Source: CAZMNY01 sp964635375 (lineage in GTDB: Bacteria > Planctomycetota > Planctomycetia > Pirellulales > Pirellulaceae). Taken from it: DNA of 64,000 bases. A model generated the notes under the pieces. That model had not been told where the DNA came from, did not search any database, and saw nothing but the letters and a program-made list of their open reading frames with translations. Within the stretch, counting starts at the first letter, position 1, and each line of letters opens with the position of its first letter. Positions 1-9,503 of the stretch are shown here, in pieces. Both the position numbers and the translations under genes were made by a program. The DNA lies in contig CAZWOU010000007.1 of assembly GCA_964635375.1 (NCBI GenBank), positions 19,487 to 83,486 on the forward strand, read 5' to 3'.

Positions 1-291
1 CACGATCATCCTGCGTCGCTGCTGCCTCTGCCCGAACAGGACGTGCCATCGCGCGGCTGGGGCGAGGATTTTTGGGTGAAAGTAAACGAGCGAGACGGCG
101 ACTTCTTCGAGGGCGCAATCGACAACCCGCTCTACGAATCACGCTTGCACGGCCTCAACGAAGGCGATTCGCTGCTTTTTCACGCCGATCATCTTCTCGC
201 CGTGCATAGTATTCATCGCCGAGAAACCGTGCTCAAGATGGACGCCGCCGAACTCAAGCAACTCGCCCAATGGCTTGGTTCCCAAGATTGA
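1..291 (+). CDS. Hypothetical protein, 5'-truncated (DUF2314-like?)
   Basis: The frame is open from base 1 and ends at the TGA at 289-291, so this is the last 96 codons of a gene that begins outside the window. A GTG at 43 is an internal possibility, but the upstream codons already read as protein. The fragment has alternating short strands (GEDFWVKV, GDFFEGAIDN) followed by GLNEGDSLLFHADH, an arrangement reminiscent of DUF2314-like small beta proteins. That family assignment is a guess from pattern. No catalytic motif is visible and the function is unknown. Confidence 0.5.
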   Translation, partial: HDHPASLLPLPEQDVPSRGWGEDFWVKVNERDGDFFEGAIDNPLYESRLHGLNEGDSLLFHADHLLAVHSIHRRETVLKMDAAELKQLAQWLGSQD

Positions 292-468
292 TGTCCTTGG
301 AAATCCCCGGCCGCTGAGTGTTCGCGGAGTTACCTCTGTTCTGGCAAATATGCGAGTGGGCCGGCCACTGTGCGCACTGGCCCGGGATGACTTTGCCCTG
401 CCTGGGAAGTAAGCTTTGAGAGTGGCCCCGTTTTGTTACCGGATGTTGACTGTTGAAAGGCGACATCA

Positions 469-2007
469 ATGTATTGTTCTCTGCAAGCGCTTGGTATCCG
501 TTCAATCCGCGGTCCTTGGCCATTGGCGCCCATGCTCGCGGCGCTGACGCTCTTCTTCACCCAGGTTGGGATTGCTCAGAACAAGTACCCGTCGGTGGCC
601 GAGATCATCAAACGGTACGATGCTGACAAAGATGGCGAGCTGGCTCGTGATGAGGTGGCGAAGAGTTCCTACGCGCGTCAGTTTCCCAGGTGGGACGCGG
701 ACAGCAGCGGCAAGGTATCCGCGAAAGAGATTATTGCTTTCCGCAGTCGTTTTGGAATCGCAGCCGACGGTTCAATGCTACGGACAGAGCGCCCGGCTTT
801 CTCGATTCCCGATCCGTCGGACCTGACCCGCGTCGACCGCAGCCATCGGCCATCGCGGCGCGATATGACGAACTCGGCGTTTGTGTTGCGGACCAGGCCG
901 CACGAGGTTTCCGGTGAAAAGTACTTCATCTTGACCGATCATACTGCGTCCGCTTACATCAAGCAGCTCGAACAACTTGCGACTCGGCGCGATGGAGAGA
1001 TTATTCGCGTCGATGATCTTGGGCTGCTGTACACACAGAAGGACGCCTTCGATGCGGTGCGATCACGCCTGCGCAAAGGCGGGGCCAAGTATGTCGCCAT
1101 CGCGCCGACGATGAAATCGTTTCGAGAGAACATGTTGTTGTCGATGTGGGAGCTGCTGTCGACACTTGACGACGATCCTCAAATTGATGTCATGCCAGGG
1201 TTGCTGTTGGCCTCCAATGAAGTTGCGTTTGCGAAGCTGATTCAACAGTCGATCGAATTCAAGCCCATTGCCAAAGCCGAACTCAAACCGTTTGCGATCA
1301 GCCAGGTGCAACGCGCTTCGGAGACCCGTTCCTTGCAGAAGGCTGGCGTCTTGCGAAAGCAGTTTGCCAAGTCCGGTCTGACGACTCCCATCGTCGCCAT
1401 CTACGGTTCACAGACCGACGACGCCCCCAGGCTCTCCGGCGATCAAGTCTGGAACCTGAAGGTCGCCGGCAATCGACAGTTCGTCAAGGATTTCTCATCG
1501 CCAATCCTGAAGACGCTGGACAATGCCAACCTGATCATTATGCATGGCCATGGGATTCCCGGTATGTCTTGCAGCGTCGATGTGGAAGGACTGCCTGGAG
1601 ACCTGAGTGGCAAGATTCTGCTTTCCGGGTCGTGCTTTTCAGCTTCGCCGGTGAGTTCGGATCTGCCCAAGATGAGGCAGGCGCCTGGAAACTACAAAGT
1701 CGAGCAGCGCGACGCGTTTGTGATTCGCGCGGTCGACAACGGCGCCGTCGTGGCCTTTGGGCATCAGCGGTTGAGCTCCGGCTTCCCGCACTTGTACCCG
1801 GTACTCGAGTCGTGGATGAAGGGCGAAACGGTGGGGCAATCGTATCAGGAGCTGCTTAATGGCCTGATCGATCTGCAGCAAATGAAGGCAGGCGGTTTCG
1901 TGATCGATGACAAGCAGAAGAAGTCGAAGCGTCACCCGCAGAATCTGCTCTTGTACGTGGTGATCGGCGATCCTGCGTTACGGCCGCTGGCGAAGCTAAA
2001 TCCATGA
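469..2007 (+). CDS. Secreted EF-hand protein with caspase-like (C25-type) domain
   Basis: A 512-residue protein with a hydrophobic N-terminal segment (about residues 18-36) that looks like a signal peptide. Two EF-hand-like calcium loops follow, near residues 51-62 (DADKDGELARDE) and 76-87 (DADSSGKVSAKE). The large C-terminal part resembles the gingipain/caspase (clan CD, C25-like) fold: a hydrophobic strand leads into HGHG at 359-362, and another into GSCFS with Cys389, giving a plausible His-Cys dyad. Such proteins are usually exported cysteine peptidases or structural relatives. The start ATG has an AAGG about 8 bases upstream. Whether the dyad is active is inference. It has no evident operon partner; the next gene begins 77 bases downstream on the same strand. 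Confidence 0.72.
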   Translation: MYCSLQALGIRSIRGPWPLAPMLAALTLFFTQVGIAQNKYPSVAEIIKRYDADKDGELARDEVAKSSYARQFPRWDADSSGKVSAKEIIAFRSRFGIAADGSMLRTERPAFSIPDPSDLTRVDRSHRPSRRDMTNSAFVLRTRPHEVSGEKYFILTDHTASAYIKQLEQLATRRDGEIIRVDDLGLLYTQKDAFDAVRSRLRKGGAKYVAIAPTMKSFRENMLLSMWELLSTLDDDPQIDVMPGLLLASNEVAFAKLIQQSIEFKPIAKAELKPFAISQVQRASETRSLQKAGVLRKQFAKSGLTTPIVAIYGSQTDDAPRLSGDQVWNLKVAGNRQFVKDFSSPILKTLDNANLIIMHGHGIPGMSCSVDVEGLPGDLSGKILLSGSCFSASPVSSDLPKMRQAPGNYKVEQRDAFVIRAVDNGAVVAFGHQRLSSGFPHLYPVLESWMKGETVGQSYQELLNGLIDLQQMKAGGFVIDDKQKKSKRHPQNLLLYVVIGDPALRPLAKLNP

Positions 2008-2084
2008 ACTGCGTAGTCGCGACCGGGGGGCATGCGTAGGAAACTCCGTGTTGTGCAATCCAGCTGAAAGTCAAACAGAACTAC

Positions 2085-3965
2085 ATGCGCGATGAGAACT
2101 TGCCCAAGGCCATCGCCGAGGCGCCGCCCGCGTACGAAACGCTTCGTCGATCGCTCCGGTTGCTGCGTTCCTATTGGGTTCCGTTGGCGTTAACGGATAT
2201 TGCCTACAAGGTGTTGGCATTTGTCATCTTGACGCCGATCGTCACATTTGCCTTTCGCTTATTCGTAAAGTTCTCCGGTCGGCCGGCGCTAGCCGATCAC
2301 GATATCTTGCGTTTCTTCACGAGCCCAACGGGCTGGTTGTGCTTTGTTGTGGTCGGCGGTCTCTGGTTGGGCATCATGGCACTGGAGCAGGCCGCCCTGT
2401 TTCGCGTGCTGCAGCAGCGGCGTGCGGAGGGTCGCAACGGCGTGGTTGACTCGCTCAAGTTCGCGTTCGCGCGGAGTCGTCCGGTGCTGTTGCTGACAGC
2501 TCGCATCTCGGCCTACACGCTTGTGCTCGTCGCCCCGTTCTTGGCCGTCGCCGGAATCGTCTATTTATCGCTGCTCGGACAACACGACATCAATTTTTAC
2601 CTCGCCAAACGACCGCCCGAATTTCTTTGGGCGGCTGCGTGCGGAGCGCTTATCGCTTTTGCGATGGCTTGCACACTGTTGCGTTTTCTTGCCGGTTGGC
2701 TCTTTGCCTTTCCTCTGGTGTTGTTTGAAGGGTTTAGCTCCACCGAGTCGCTGCGCGAGTGCCGAAGTCTCAACCGATCCCATCGGTTTCGACTCATCGC
2801 GTGGCTGGGCGGCTGGGCGCTCTTGATGGTCGTGATGTCAAGTGTTGGTACGTGGGCCGTTGGTCTGATTGCGCGAACGGCGGTTCCAGCTGTGGCCACG
2901 TCGTTGCCCATCCTGTTGCTCGCGATTGGGGCAACGGTCATTGCCTGGATTGCGGTGAGCGTGGTGCTTAACTTGCTTACCTCCACGTCCTTTGCAGCCC
3001 TGTTGTTTACGCTTTACAGCAATCTCGGAAGAGGCGACCCCGAGCCCGAAGATCTGGAACCGATCGGCTCCCTTGCAGTCAACGTGACTTGGACGCGGCT
3101 TTTCATTGGAGCCGTCGCGGGCGCCGTTCTGTCGTTGGCAACCGGCGCGTTCTTGCTGGAATCGACTCCGATGGAGGACCAAGTTGAGATCACTGCCCAT
3201 CGAGGCGCCTCGACCTTGGCTCCCGAGAATACCCTGGCCTCTGCCAGAGCGGCCATTGAAGTCGGAGCTGATTGGGTCGAAGTCGACGTGCAGGAAACGG
3301 CTGATGGGCATGTCGTTGTGTACCACGACGCGGATTTCAAGAGAATCGCCGGCAACGAACTCAAGATCTGGAACGCCACGCTGGAGGACTTGGAGACTAT
3401 CGACGTAGGCGCTTGGTTCTCGCCAGATTTCAAGAACGAGCGCGTGCCGGAACTCGAACAACTATTGGAAACTTGCAAGGGGAAAGCCGGCGTGGCGATC
3501 GAGCTGAAATACTACGGCCACGAGGTTGATTTAGAGCGCCGAGTGATCAAGATCATCGAGAAGTTCGATATGGAATCGGACGTTGTGATCATGTCGCTCA
3601 ATCGAGAGGCGGTCGAGAAGGTGCGAAAGCTCAGGCCTACGTGGCGAGTAGGGCAGTTGGCGGCTGCGGCGATCGGTTCGCTCCAACGTGTGGATGCCGA
3701 CCTCCTTGCCGTCAGCGCGGGAATCGCGTCGCGACGTTTTATTCAGGAGACCCATGCCGGGGGAAGGCAGGTTTTCGTTTGGACGATTAATGACGCCGTC
3801 ACGATGTCGATGATGATCGGGCGCGGCGTCGATAATCTGATCACGGACGAACCGGCCCTGGCCCGCAAGGTGCTGGAAGATCGCGCCAAGCTGGGCGTGG
3901 CGCAGCGCGCCTTGCTGGGAATGGCTGAATGGTTGGGCGTTCATCCGCGAATTGAGAAGCAATGA
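2085..3965 (+). CDS. Membrane-anchored glycerophosphodiester phosphodiesterase
   Basis: A 626-residue protein in two halves. Residues about 30-365 hold several strongly hydrophobic segments, like the GPDPase membrane domain found fused to some bacterial GDPD enzymes. From about residue 369 the TIM-barrel catalytic domain begins with the hallmark AHRG (His372-Arg373), then PENT, EVDVQETADG and VYHD, and ends with the typical TINDA and LITDEP segments. The family hydrolyses glycerophosphodiesters from phospholipid breakdown to glycerol-3-phosphate and an alcohol, using a divalent metal. The metal-binding acidic residues (E and D in EVDV) and the second His (YHD) are visible. No strong ribosome binding site precedes the ATG. 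It converges with the bpX6-like gene, 37 bases away. Confidence 0.9.
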   Translation: MRDENLPKAIAEAPPAYETLRRSLRLLRSYWVPLALTDIAYKVLAFVILTPIVTFAFRLFVKFSGRPALADHDILRFFTSPTGWLCFVVVGGLWLGIMALEQAALFRVLQQRRAEGRNGVVDSLKFAFARSRPVLLLTARISAYTLVLVAPFLAVAGIVYLSLLGQHDINFYLAKRPPEFLWAAACGALIAFAMACTLLRFLAGWLFAFPLVLFEGFSSTESLRECRSLNRSHRFRLIAWLGGWALLMVVMSSVGTWAVGLIARTAVPAVATSLPILLLAIGATVIAWIAVSVVLNLLTSTSFAALLFTLYSNLGRGDPEPEDLEPIGSLAVNVTWTRLFIGAVAGAVLSLATGAFLLESTPMEDQVEITAHRGASTLAPENTLASARAAIEVGADWVEVDVQETADGHVVVYHDADFKRIAGNELKIWNATLEDLETIDVGAWFSPDFKNERVPELEQLLETCKGKAGVAIELKYYGHEVDLERRVIKIIEKFDMESDVVIMSLNREAVEKVRKLRPTWRVGQLAAAAIGSLQRVDADLLAVSAGIASRRFIQETHAGGRQVFVWTINDAVTMSMMIGRGVDNLITDEPALARKVLEDRAKLGVAQRALLGMAEWLGVHPRIEKQ

Positions 3966-4002
3966 GATCGGGCGTGCGGCAAGCAACTCAAGGCGCGTCG
4001 CA

Positions 4003-6750
4003 TTAGTCCGGCATTTCGTAGACGACGATCTTGCCGGACTCGTAGACGATACCGAATCTCCCGGCGATCGGAGCGGCAAGAACGGCGATCGGCTGAGTTC
4101 GTTCGATGGCGAATTCGCTGACCAACTTCATCGCTCTCTCAGACGTACTGTAGACTTGGCACTTGCCCCGGCTGGCCGCAATCAGAAATCCGGCCCGATT
4201 GATGCAAGCGACCGGGGCGTGCATCTCCTCAGCGAACCCAAACTGCTGGTGTCCGCCATCGTCCCAGAGTATTGCGCCGCCTCGCTCGAACGTCGCCACT
4301 ATCCGAATGCGAGTGTTGGGCGCGGATCCAGCAAGCGATTTGATCTGTTGGGGAAACCTGATTTCATCGACGGGCTTGGCCTTGTCGTAAATCAGCATTC
4401 TGTTGCCGATCGCCAAGTAGACTCGATCGCCACGAGCATGTAGCGGTGCTGGTAGGGCGACTAGGTTCTCTTCGTCGTTCGACGCCAACTCAAGCAGATC
4501 GACGTGCTCAGTCGATATCAATTCGCCATTAGGTCCCACCGCGATCAGCGCGAAGCCTGGCCCGCGATCTTCGAACAGCCACGTCACGCCGTGCGAGGTC
4601 CTCGCGGCGCCCAGAACTTTGGATGACATGCCACGAATTGCGCCGACTCGCGTTAGCGCCGGGCAGGCGTCGGACGGGTCGAATGGTGTGTCTTGTTCAG
4701 GTTGGGGGTCGTTGCCGATTCCGTGTGCGAGCACGAAGTCCTCTTTGAACGGGTTGGCGGCGAGGATAATCGGCCCCTGAGTGAGAGTTCGCCAGGAGGC
4801 CAACCCGTCGGGGGCGCCCCAACTGCACCGGGCCACTGCCAGGTTACTTCCAGCTGAACCTGCAACATAAATCGACTCCCCGCTGCTGACCGCAGTTTCC
4901 CATTGCTGCTTCGCGACAGGGATGCTGAATGAATGCACAACCTGAGGCGCCACGGTGTTGCGAGTCTTTGGCGGAGGGAGGGCGTTGTTCGCGGGACTTT
5001 GACTCTGAAAGCGTCGGCAATCGCGACCGAGCAAGCGGTCTTTGGGTTCTAGTCGAGCGACGGCGTTGAGCAAACGAGTTGTGTCGAGCTTCGACGCGTT
5101 AGAGAGCTGCCGCGAAGCAAGAGCCCGCGCGCAGTCCGCAGCCTGTTCCTGAGTGACGCGATCAGAATAACCAGTGGCTGTGTCGGCGAGTATCTCGGTC
5201 AAGTCGAGTTCGTTTTGTTGCTGTGGCACGCGAAAGCCCTCAATCCACTTCCGCGTCGCATCGTGACGGCCGGAACGCGCGAACAGCGCGAACAGTTCAC
5301 GGAGGCAGCGACTCGACTGAGGCGAATGCGGCCAGCCTGACGAGAGCGCCTCGATCGCCTCGTCTGTCGCATCGAGTTTCTTTTCCAGCAGCCCAGCGGC
5401 CGCGAGCAGGTCGCCCCGGGCACGATGTTTCTCAACGGCCAAGCGGTATTGGCGACTCGCGCTTTCGACTTGTTCAAGTTTCGCATGCAGGTCGCCGGCC
5501 GATTCGTGCTCCTTTAGCTCCTCGTAAATATTGATCGCCTCAGTCCAGAGTCCTCCTTGCTCGAGACATCGCGCCGCGTCTAACGGCCGTTGCAGCCGCT
5601 TTCGGTAGAGTACAGCAGCTTCGCGCCAGTGGCGGCCTTGGGTAAGTGCGCCGGCGGCTGCGTGGAAGTCACCCAGGAGTTCGGCGAAAATATAGGCAGC
5701 TCGACGATGACGCCCCAGTTGCAATTCTCGATTGGCCAACTCGCGATAGCGTGCCGTGAGTCGAAGATGGTGTTCGTAGGGAAGGTCCCATTGATCCGCC
5801 GTCCCACCACCTCCCAGTCGACCGAGATGAAAATCCGTTGATCTCTCCCTGAGTCGATCGCCTGGCGGCGCATTGCCTCGATGGGCGTCGCCAGCCAAGG
5901 GCAGCGCGTACCGCAGGCCCTGATCGGGGTTGGTCTCGAGCAAGTGCATCAGACGTTCAATCTCCTTGTTCCGCGCCGCCTCAAGCCCTGACGCGTAGCC
6001 GCCCAATTGTTCCTCGGCCCAGTTTTCAAGTCGGTTGACCCAAGTTTCTTGGGTGCCGGTATGTGGTACTTTTTTCGTGAGCCAGCGGGTGACATTTGCG
6101 ACGAATCGCTTGCCTTGTCGCGCCGCTGAATTGAACGCGCCGCTCGTGGGTTCTTTGGGGCTCGGCGGAAGTTCAGAAAGAGAGTCCGTTTCCGTATTGA
6201 TGTCGTCTCGCCCGTCCTCCAAGACGTCTTCAACCGTTGGATGATGCGATGGCGTCAACGCAATCAACCGTTGCGAAAGGACGACGCCCGGTTGCGCGAG
6301 CCCCCAATCCAGCCTCCGTCGATTTTCTGTCTTTAGCAAGTCGGAAACGAGCAACGCATCGGACGATTCAAATGCCGCCAGCCCAGACGCCGGGTGCCAG
6401 AGATAGCTGTATCGCGCCACAAGGAGCGAATCGAGTTCCGCGTCTGAGACGCCTGGGTCGAGCCAACCGTCCACGGGCAGAAACAGCCGACTGCCGATTC
6501 GCCCAAACGGAACGCAGCGCCTCGACGCGCCCCAGGCAGATGGCGAACCCTCTGAAGACGTAATCAGCACGCCCACTGTGGTTTGGTCAGATGCCGAGCG
6601 CGGCGTCGGCAGCAAGCGGATCGACCCATGGGCGATGTTCCAAGCGGAAATCTCATCGAGCCATCCTGCCGGATTACCCGCGAGATACCAGGCCGCAGTC
6701 TCGCGGAGGACTCGCGGAGCGAAGCGTAGTTGCAGTGGCGCCTCAATCAT
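4003..6750 (-). CDS. bpX6-like protein of a MoxR-vWA-beta-propeller ternary system
   Basis: A 915-residue protein, last gene of the five-gene operon. The N-terminal ~190 residues form a compact region with a conserved-looking FVPFGRIGSRLFLP-type core, which I take as the bpX6 module. Residues about 300-560 are alanine-rich helical repeats of TPR or solenoid type (RYRELANRELQLGRHRRAAY and similar). The last ~300 residues are short beta-rich repeats like a propeller (IYVAGSAGSNLAVARCSWG, RVYLAIGNRMLIYDK). Its ATG overlaps the stop of the upstream gene by 4 bases, implying translational coupling. In published comparative genomics of these ternary systems, propeller proteins are proposed target or effector scaffolds for the MoxR-vWA pair. 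No enzymatic motif is seen. The module name is from pattern memory and needs a profile search. Confidence 0.65.
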   Translation of the reverse strand: MIEAPLQLRFAPRVLRETAAWYLAGNPAGWLDEISAWNIAHGSIRLLPTPRSASDQTTVGVLITSSEGSPSAWGASRRCVPFGRIGSRLFLPVDGWLDPGVSDAELDSLLVARYSYLWHPASGLAAFESSDALLVSDLLKTENRRRLDWGLAQPGVVLSQRLIALTPSHHPTVEDVLEDGRDDINTETDSLSELPPSPKEPTSGAFNSAARQGKRFVANVTRWLTKKVPHTGTQETWVNRLENWAEEQLGGYASGLEAARNKEIERLMHLLETNPDQGLRYALPLAGDAHRGNAPPGDRLRERSTDFHLGRLGGGGTADQWDLPYEHHLRLTARYRELANRELQLGRHRRAAYIFAELLGDFHAAAGALTQGRHWREAAVLYRKRLQRPLDAARCLEQGGLWTEAINIYEELKEHESAGDLHAKLEQVESASRQYRLAVEKHRARGDLLAAAGLLEKKLDATDEAIEALSSGWPHSPQSSRCLRELFALFARSGRHDATRKWIEGFRVPQQQNELDLTEILADTATGYSDRVTQEQAADCARALASRQLSNASKLDTTRLLNAVARLEPKDRLLGRDCRRFQSQSPANNALPPPKTRNTVAPQVVHSFSIPVAKQQWETAVSSGESIYVAGSAGSNLAVARCSWGAPDGLASWRTLTQGPIILAANPFKEDFVLAHGIGNDPQPEQDTPFDPSDACPALTRVGAIRGMSSKVLGAARTSHGVTWLFEDRGPGFALIAVGPNGELISTEHVDLLELASNDEENLVALPAPLHARGDRVYLAIGNRMLIYDKAKPVDEIRFPQQIKSLAGSAPNTRIRIVATFERGGAILWDDGGHQQFGFAEEMHAPVACINRAGFLIAASRGKCQVYSTSERAMKLVSEFAIERTQPIAVLAAPIAGRFGIVYESGKIVVYEMPD

Positions 6751-9503
6751 CGTAGTTGCTCGACAAAAGCTCGAATGGCTGAGTTATAGATTTCTTCCTT
6801 CGGCGCACTGGTCTGGTCCCCAATCAAGTAGCGGAATCCCCAAAACCTTCCATCAGAACACCAGCCCGATAACTCGCCGTCGGCCAGCACGATTGACGCT
6901 TCCGGCACGGACCGATCGCTGCTCTGGAGATGAAGCAACCCCCGTGAATCCAGATAGGCGCGGCTACCGTCGCCCCAAGTCGCCACGGAGACGTTGTATC
7001 CCACCACCAATCCGGGCACTGGACTAAACGTTTGCTTCTCGGCGCCATGCTCGAACTGTGCTGCCTGCAAGCGAATGCAGTTTGATTGCGAGTCGAAGTG
7101 GATCGTCAGGTGGTGTTGCTTCCTTGAGACCAATCGGAGGGCGCCGCTGCTGTCGGCATAGACGCAGATGAACCGGTTGCGATGGCCTCGCGGACATACG
7201 ATGCCGCCGAATGACTCGGCAAGCAAGTGTGGTTCGCAATACGCTGTGCTTGTTGTGAGCTTGTCGACGTCGACGACATCATATTGATCCCCGTGGGTCC
7301 GTGACAGCGGTGGTTTCTTCACAACGATCTTGCTTCCGTCGGCCGCGATCGCCTCCACGGATGGGCGCGGATTGATTGTAGGCAGCGTGCGCAGGCTTTC
7401 GGTCGCTGAACTGTAGAGGTTGCCAGCTTGAGTAATCCCAATCGGACCGTCGACGCCCTGGCGATCAAAAAAGGTCACCATTTGGCGATCTTGGCCTCGG
7501 AGCGCGCTGCTGATCGGAATCAATTCGAGCCGGCCTGTTCGGCCGTCGAACGACAGTCCATAGAATTCTCTCCGCCGATGATCGTAGAAGAATCGGTCAC
7601 GCAACCACGTCAGCGCCGGTGGCATTTTCAGCTCGTGCAGTAGACTGCCGGACGAGGCACTCAGAACATCGATTGACCTCTTGCCGATGGCAAACAGAGC
7701 GCCGTTGTGGCCGCAGATACACTGAATGGACCGGTCGCTGACTTCGAGTTTGGTGATCAAGCACGTTCGCTCTTCGACGTCAACTTCCACGATGTGCGGG
7801 TCCCCGGATCGCAACTGGCCCACGACCGCCAAGACCTCCCCCTCCGCCGTTGCCATGGATCTCCAGAGAAGGGCGCCCTGGGGCATCTGATCGGAAAGCT
7901 GCCGACCTCCTTCGTTTGAATGGGTCCACAACATGAGCCTTCGGTCGCTCGTAATTGACAATGCACCGAACGGATCGATCCGCCAAGTTCGATTTGGATT
8001 GACGTTGTGGCTGAGTAACAACGGAAACGGCTCGGCTCGAAAGATCGCGGGCAACTTGTCCGCCCAATCTCTGTTAATCGAAACGGTCGCTTCGCGATTC
8101 TTCGTCCGCAGCAACCCGTCGAGGTCCAGCGTGGCGTGGCGTAGCAGCTTCCTGCCGCGCAGAGTCTGTTCGAACAGCCGAAATTCTCCGCCCCGGTTGA
8201 CGGTGGCAATGTGCATCGGGAGTGCATCTTGCTCGACTAACATTCGTTGGAAATCTCGGTCTGTCATCACGTCGTCGGTGGTAACAAGCACTGGCTCCGC
8301 AAGACACTTGGATTCTGACATCGCGAACGCGAATGCGTCCAGCGATCGACCTGGATGCAGATCGGGTTCGAGAGCCGCCAGGTGATCGACGACGCCTTCG
8401 CGGGTTGTCAAATCGACTCGCGCCACACCGTCCCGCTTGGCGCGAAAGGCGACGATCTCAGTGTTCGCTTCAGTCGTACAGGAAAGAGCCAAGGCGACGG
8501 CGGTGGAGAAGATACGAGGAATCCCCCACGAACGAATGCCGCATTCAAGCAATAACGCCCGTTGCTGCGGCGGCGTGCGCGGCGGCGACTCGCGGCGAAG
8601 GTACATCGCCTCATTGACGGCCACCCGCACGGCGAGCGTCAAGTCATCGTGGGCCAATTCGCTGAGCAGCAATCGGTCGAGCGGTCCGCGATTGGCAATA
8701 TCGGAAACGCCGCCCACTTGAAGCTCGTCCTCCTCCGCGATCGCTCGAGGCAATGTCACTGCCGCCATCAGATTCATAGCCAGCTGAGCGAGTCCCTGTA
8801 GCTCCGAATCCTCTTTCAAGTTAGCCAACAGTTTGCGGATGCGAGCCGCTGGCGGGAGCTCCAGATCTGCTGCGCCGGGCGCTTGATCCAACCCCGTGGT
8901 CCGCCGCAGCCTCAGAGTTTCCGCATCGACTCGCTTCAGGCCCATCTGCAGACAGCGGAGATCATGCAACAGCGCCGACGGCTCGTAACGTGGCACTACC
9001 GCGCCCGGCGGAGCGTCAAGAACTTCGCCCATGCCCTGACCCAACCTGCCAACCATGTGGCCGACGATTGCGTTTGCCTCTTTCGCCGAGGCGATCTCCC
9101 CCAACCCTTCGAAGACGACCTCCGCAAGAACTGCCTTCGCCATCGTTGTCGATCGAAGTGCTGGATCGAGTTGACTGACTGCTCGAAGACCTTCCATGAC
9201 ATTGTTGAGCGTATCAACGTGCTTCCACGCCTTGTAGGAGCGTTTCAGGCAACTGGCTAGGATGCCCCTCTCATTGAGTTCCTCGCCGCTGTCGCGAGTT
9301 GCCGAGAGCAGCATCAACAACGGCGCCAAGGCCGGCAATCCGTTTGGCGCTAGGTGCTCAAGAACTTGCACGAGCTCGGCTCGGAAGACAATCGTCCGAC
9401 CGTCGATCCAGGTGGCCACCTCGCCCGCGTCGTCGCGCCATTCCCAAAAGGCATCGCGCGGCGGATTCAAGTAGTCTCGGGCTGTCTTCAAATCATCGAT
9501 CAT
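6747..9503 (-). CDS. vWA domain-beta-propeller fusion protein of the MoxR ternary system
   Basis: A 918-residue protein. Residues 1-260 are mostly helical. The segment GVSDIANRGPLDRLLLSEL (266-284) is typical of the region just before vWA domains in MoxR partners. A vWA-like domain spans about 313-455: ALLLECGIRSWG at the first strand, PRIFSTAVALALSC as the first helix, TEIVAFRAK, GRSL and VLVTTD. The metal-binding MIDAS motif DxSxS is degenerate here (E-C-G-I-R-S). The second half (about 490-900) is beta-rich with propeller-like repeats. In the family the vWA protein works with the MoxR ATPase in a chaperone-like, NTP-dependent manner. It overlaps both neighbouring genes by 4 bases, so it is probably co-translated with them. 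Confidence 0.7.
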   Translation of the reverse strand: MIDDLKTARDYLNPPRDAFWEWRDDAGEVATWIDGRTIVFRAELVQVLEHLAPNGLPALAPLLMLLSATRDSGEELNERGILASCLKRSYKAWKHVDTLNNVMEGLRAVSQLDPALRSTTMAKAVLAEVVFEGLGEIASAKEANAIVGHMVGRLGQGMGEVLDAPPGAVVPRYEPSALLHDLRCLQMGLKRVDAETLRLRRTTGLDQAPGAADLELPPAARIRKLLANLKEDSELQGLAQLAMNLMAAVTLPRAIAEEDELQVGGVSDIANRGPLDRLLLSELAHDDLTLAVRVAVNEAMYLRRESPPRTPPQQRALLLECGIRSWGIPRIFSTAVALALSCTTEANTEIVAFRAKRDGVARVDLTTREGVVDHLAALEPDLHPGRSLDAFAFAMSESKCLAEPVLVTTDDVMTDRDFQRMLVEQDALPMHIATVNRGGEFRLFEQTLRGRKLLRHATLDLDGLLRTKNREATVSINRDWADKLPAIFRAEPFPLLLSHNVNPNRTWRIDPFGALSITSDRRLMLWTHSNEGGRQLSDQMPQGALLWRSMATAEGEVLAVVGQLRSGDPHIVEVDVEERTCLITKLEVSDRSIQCICGHNGALFAIGKRSIDVLSASSGSLLHELKMPPALTWLRDRFFYDHRRREFYGLSFDGRTGRLELIPISSALRGQDRQMVTFFDRQGVDGPIGITQAGNLYSSATESLRTLPTINPRPSVEAIAADGSKIVVKKPPLSRTHGDQYDVVDVDKLTTSTAYCEPHLLAESFGGIVCPRGHRNRFICVYADSSGALRLVSRKQHHLTIHFDSQSNCIRLQAAQFEHGAEKQTFSPVPGLVVGYNVSVATWGDGSRAYLDSRGLLHLQSSDRSVPEASIVLADGELSGWCSDGRFWGFRYLIGDQTSAPKEEIYNSAIRAFVEQLR

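Noticed and set aside
254..560. Short minus-strand frames near the left end
   Set aside because: No protein-like composition, no ribosome binding site; they overlap the intergenic region and the start of the EF-hand gene.
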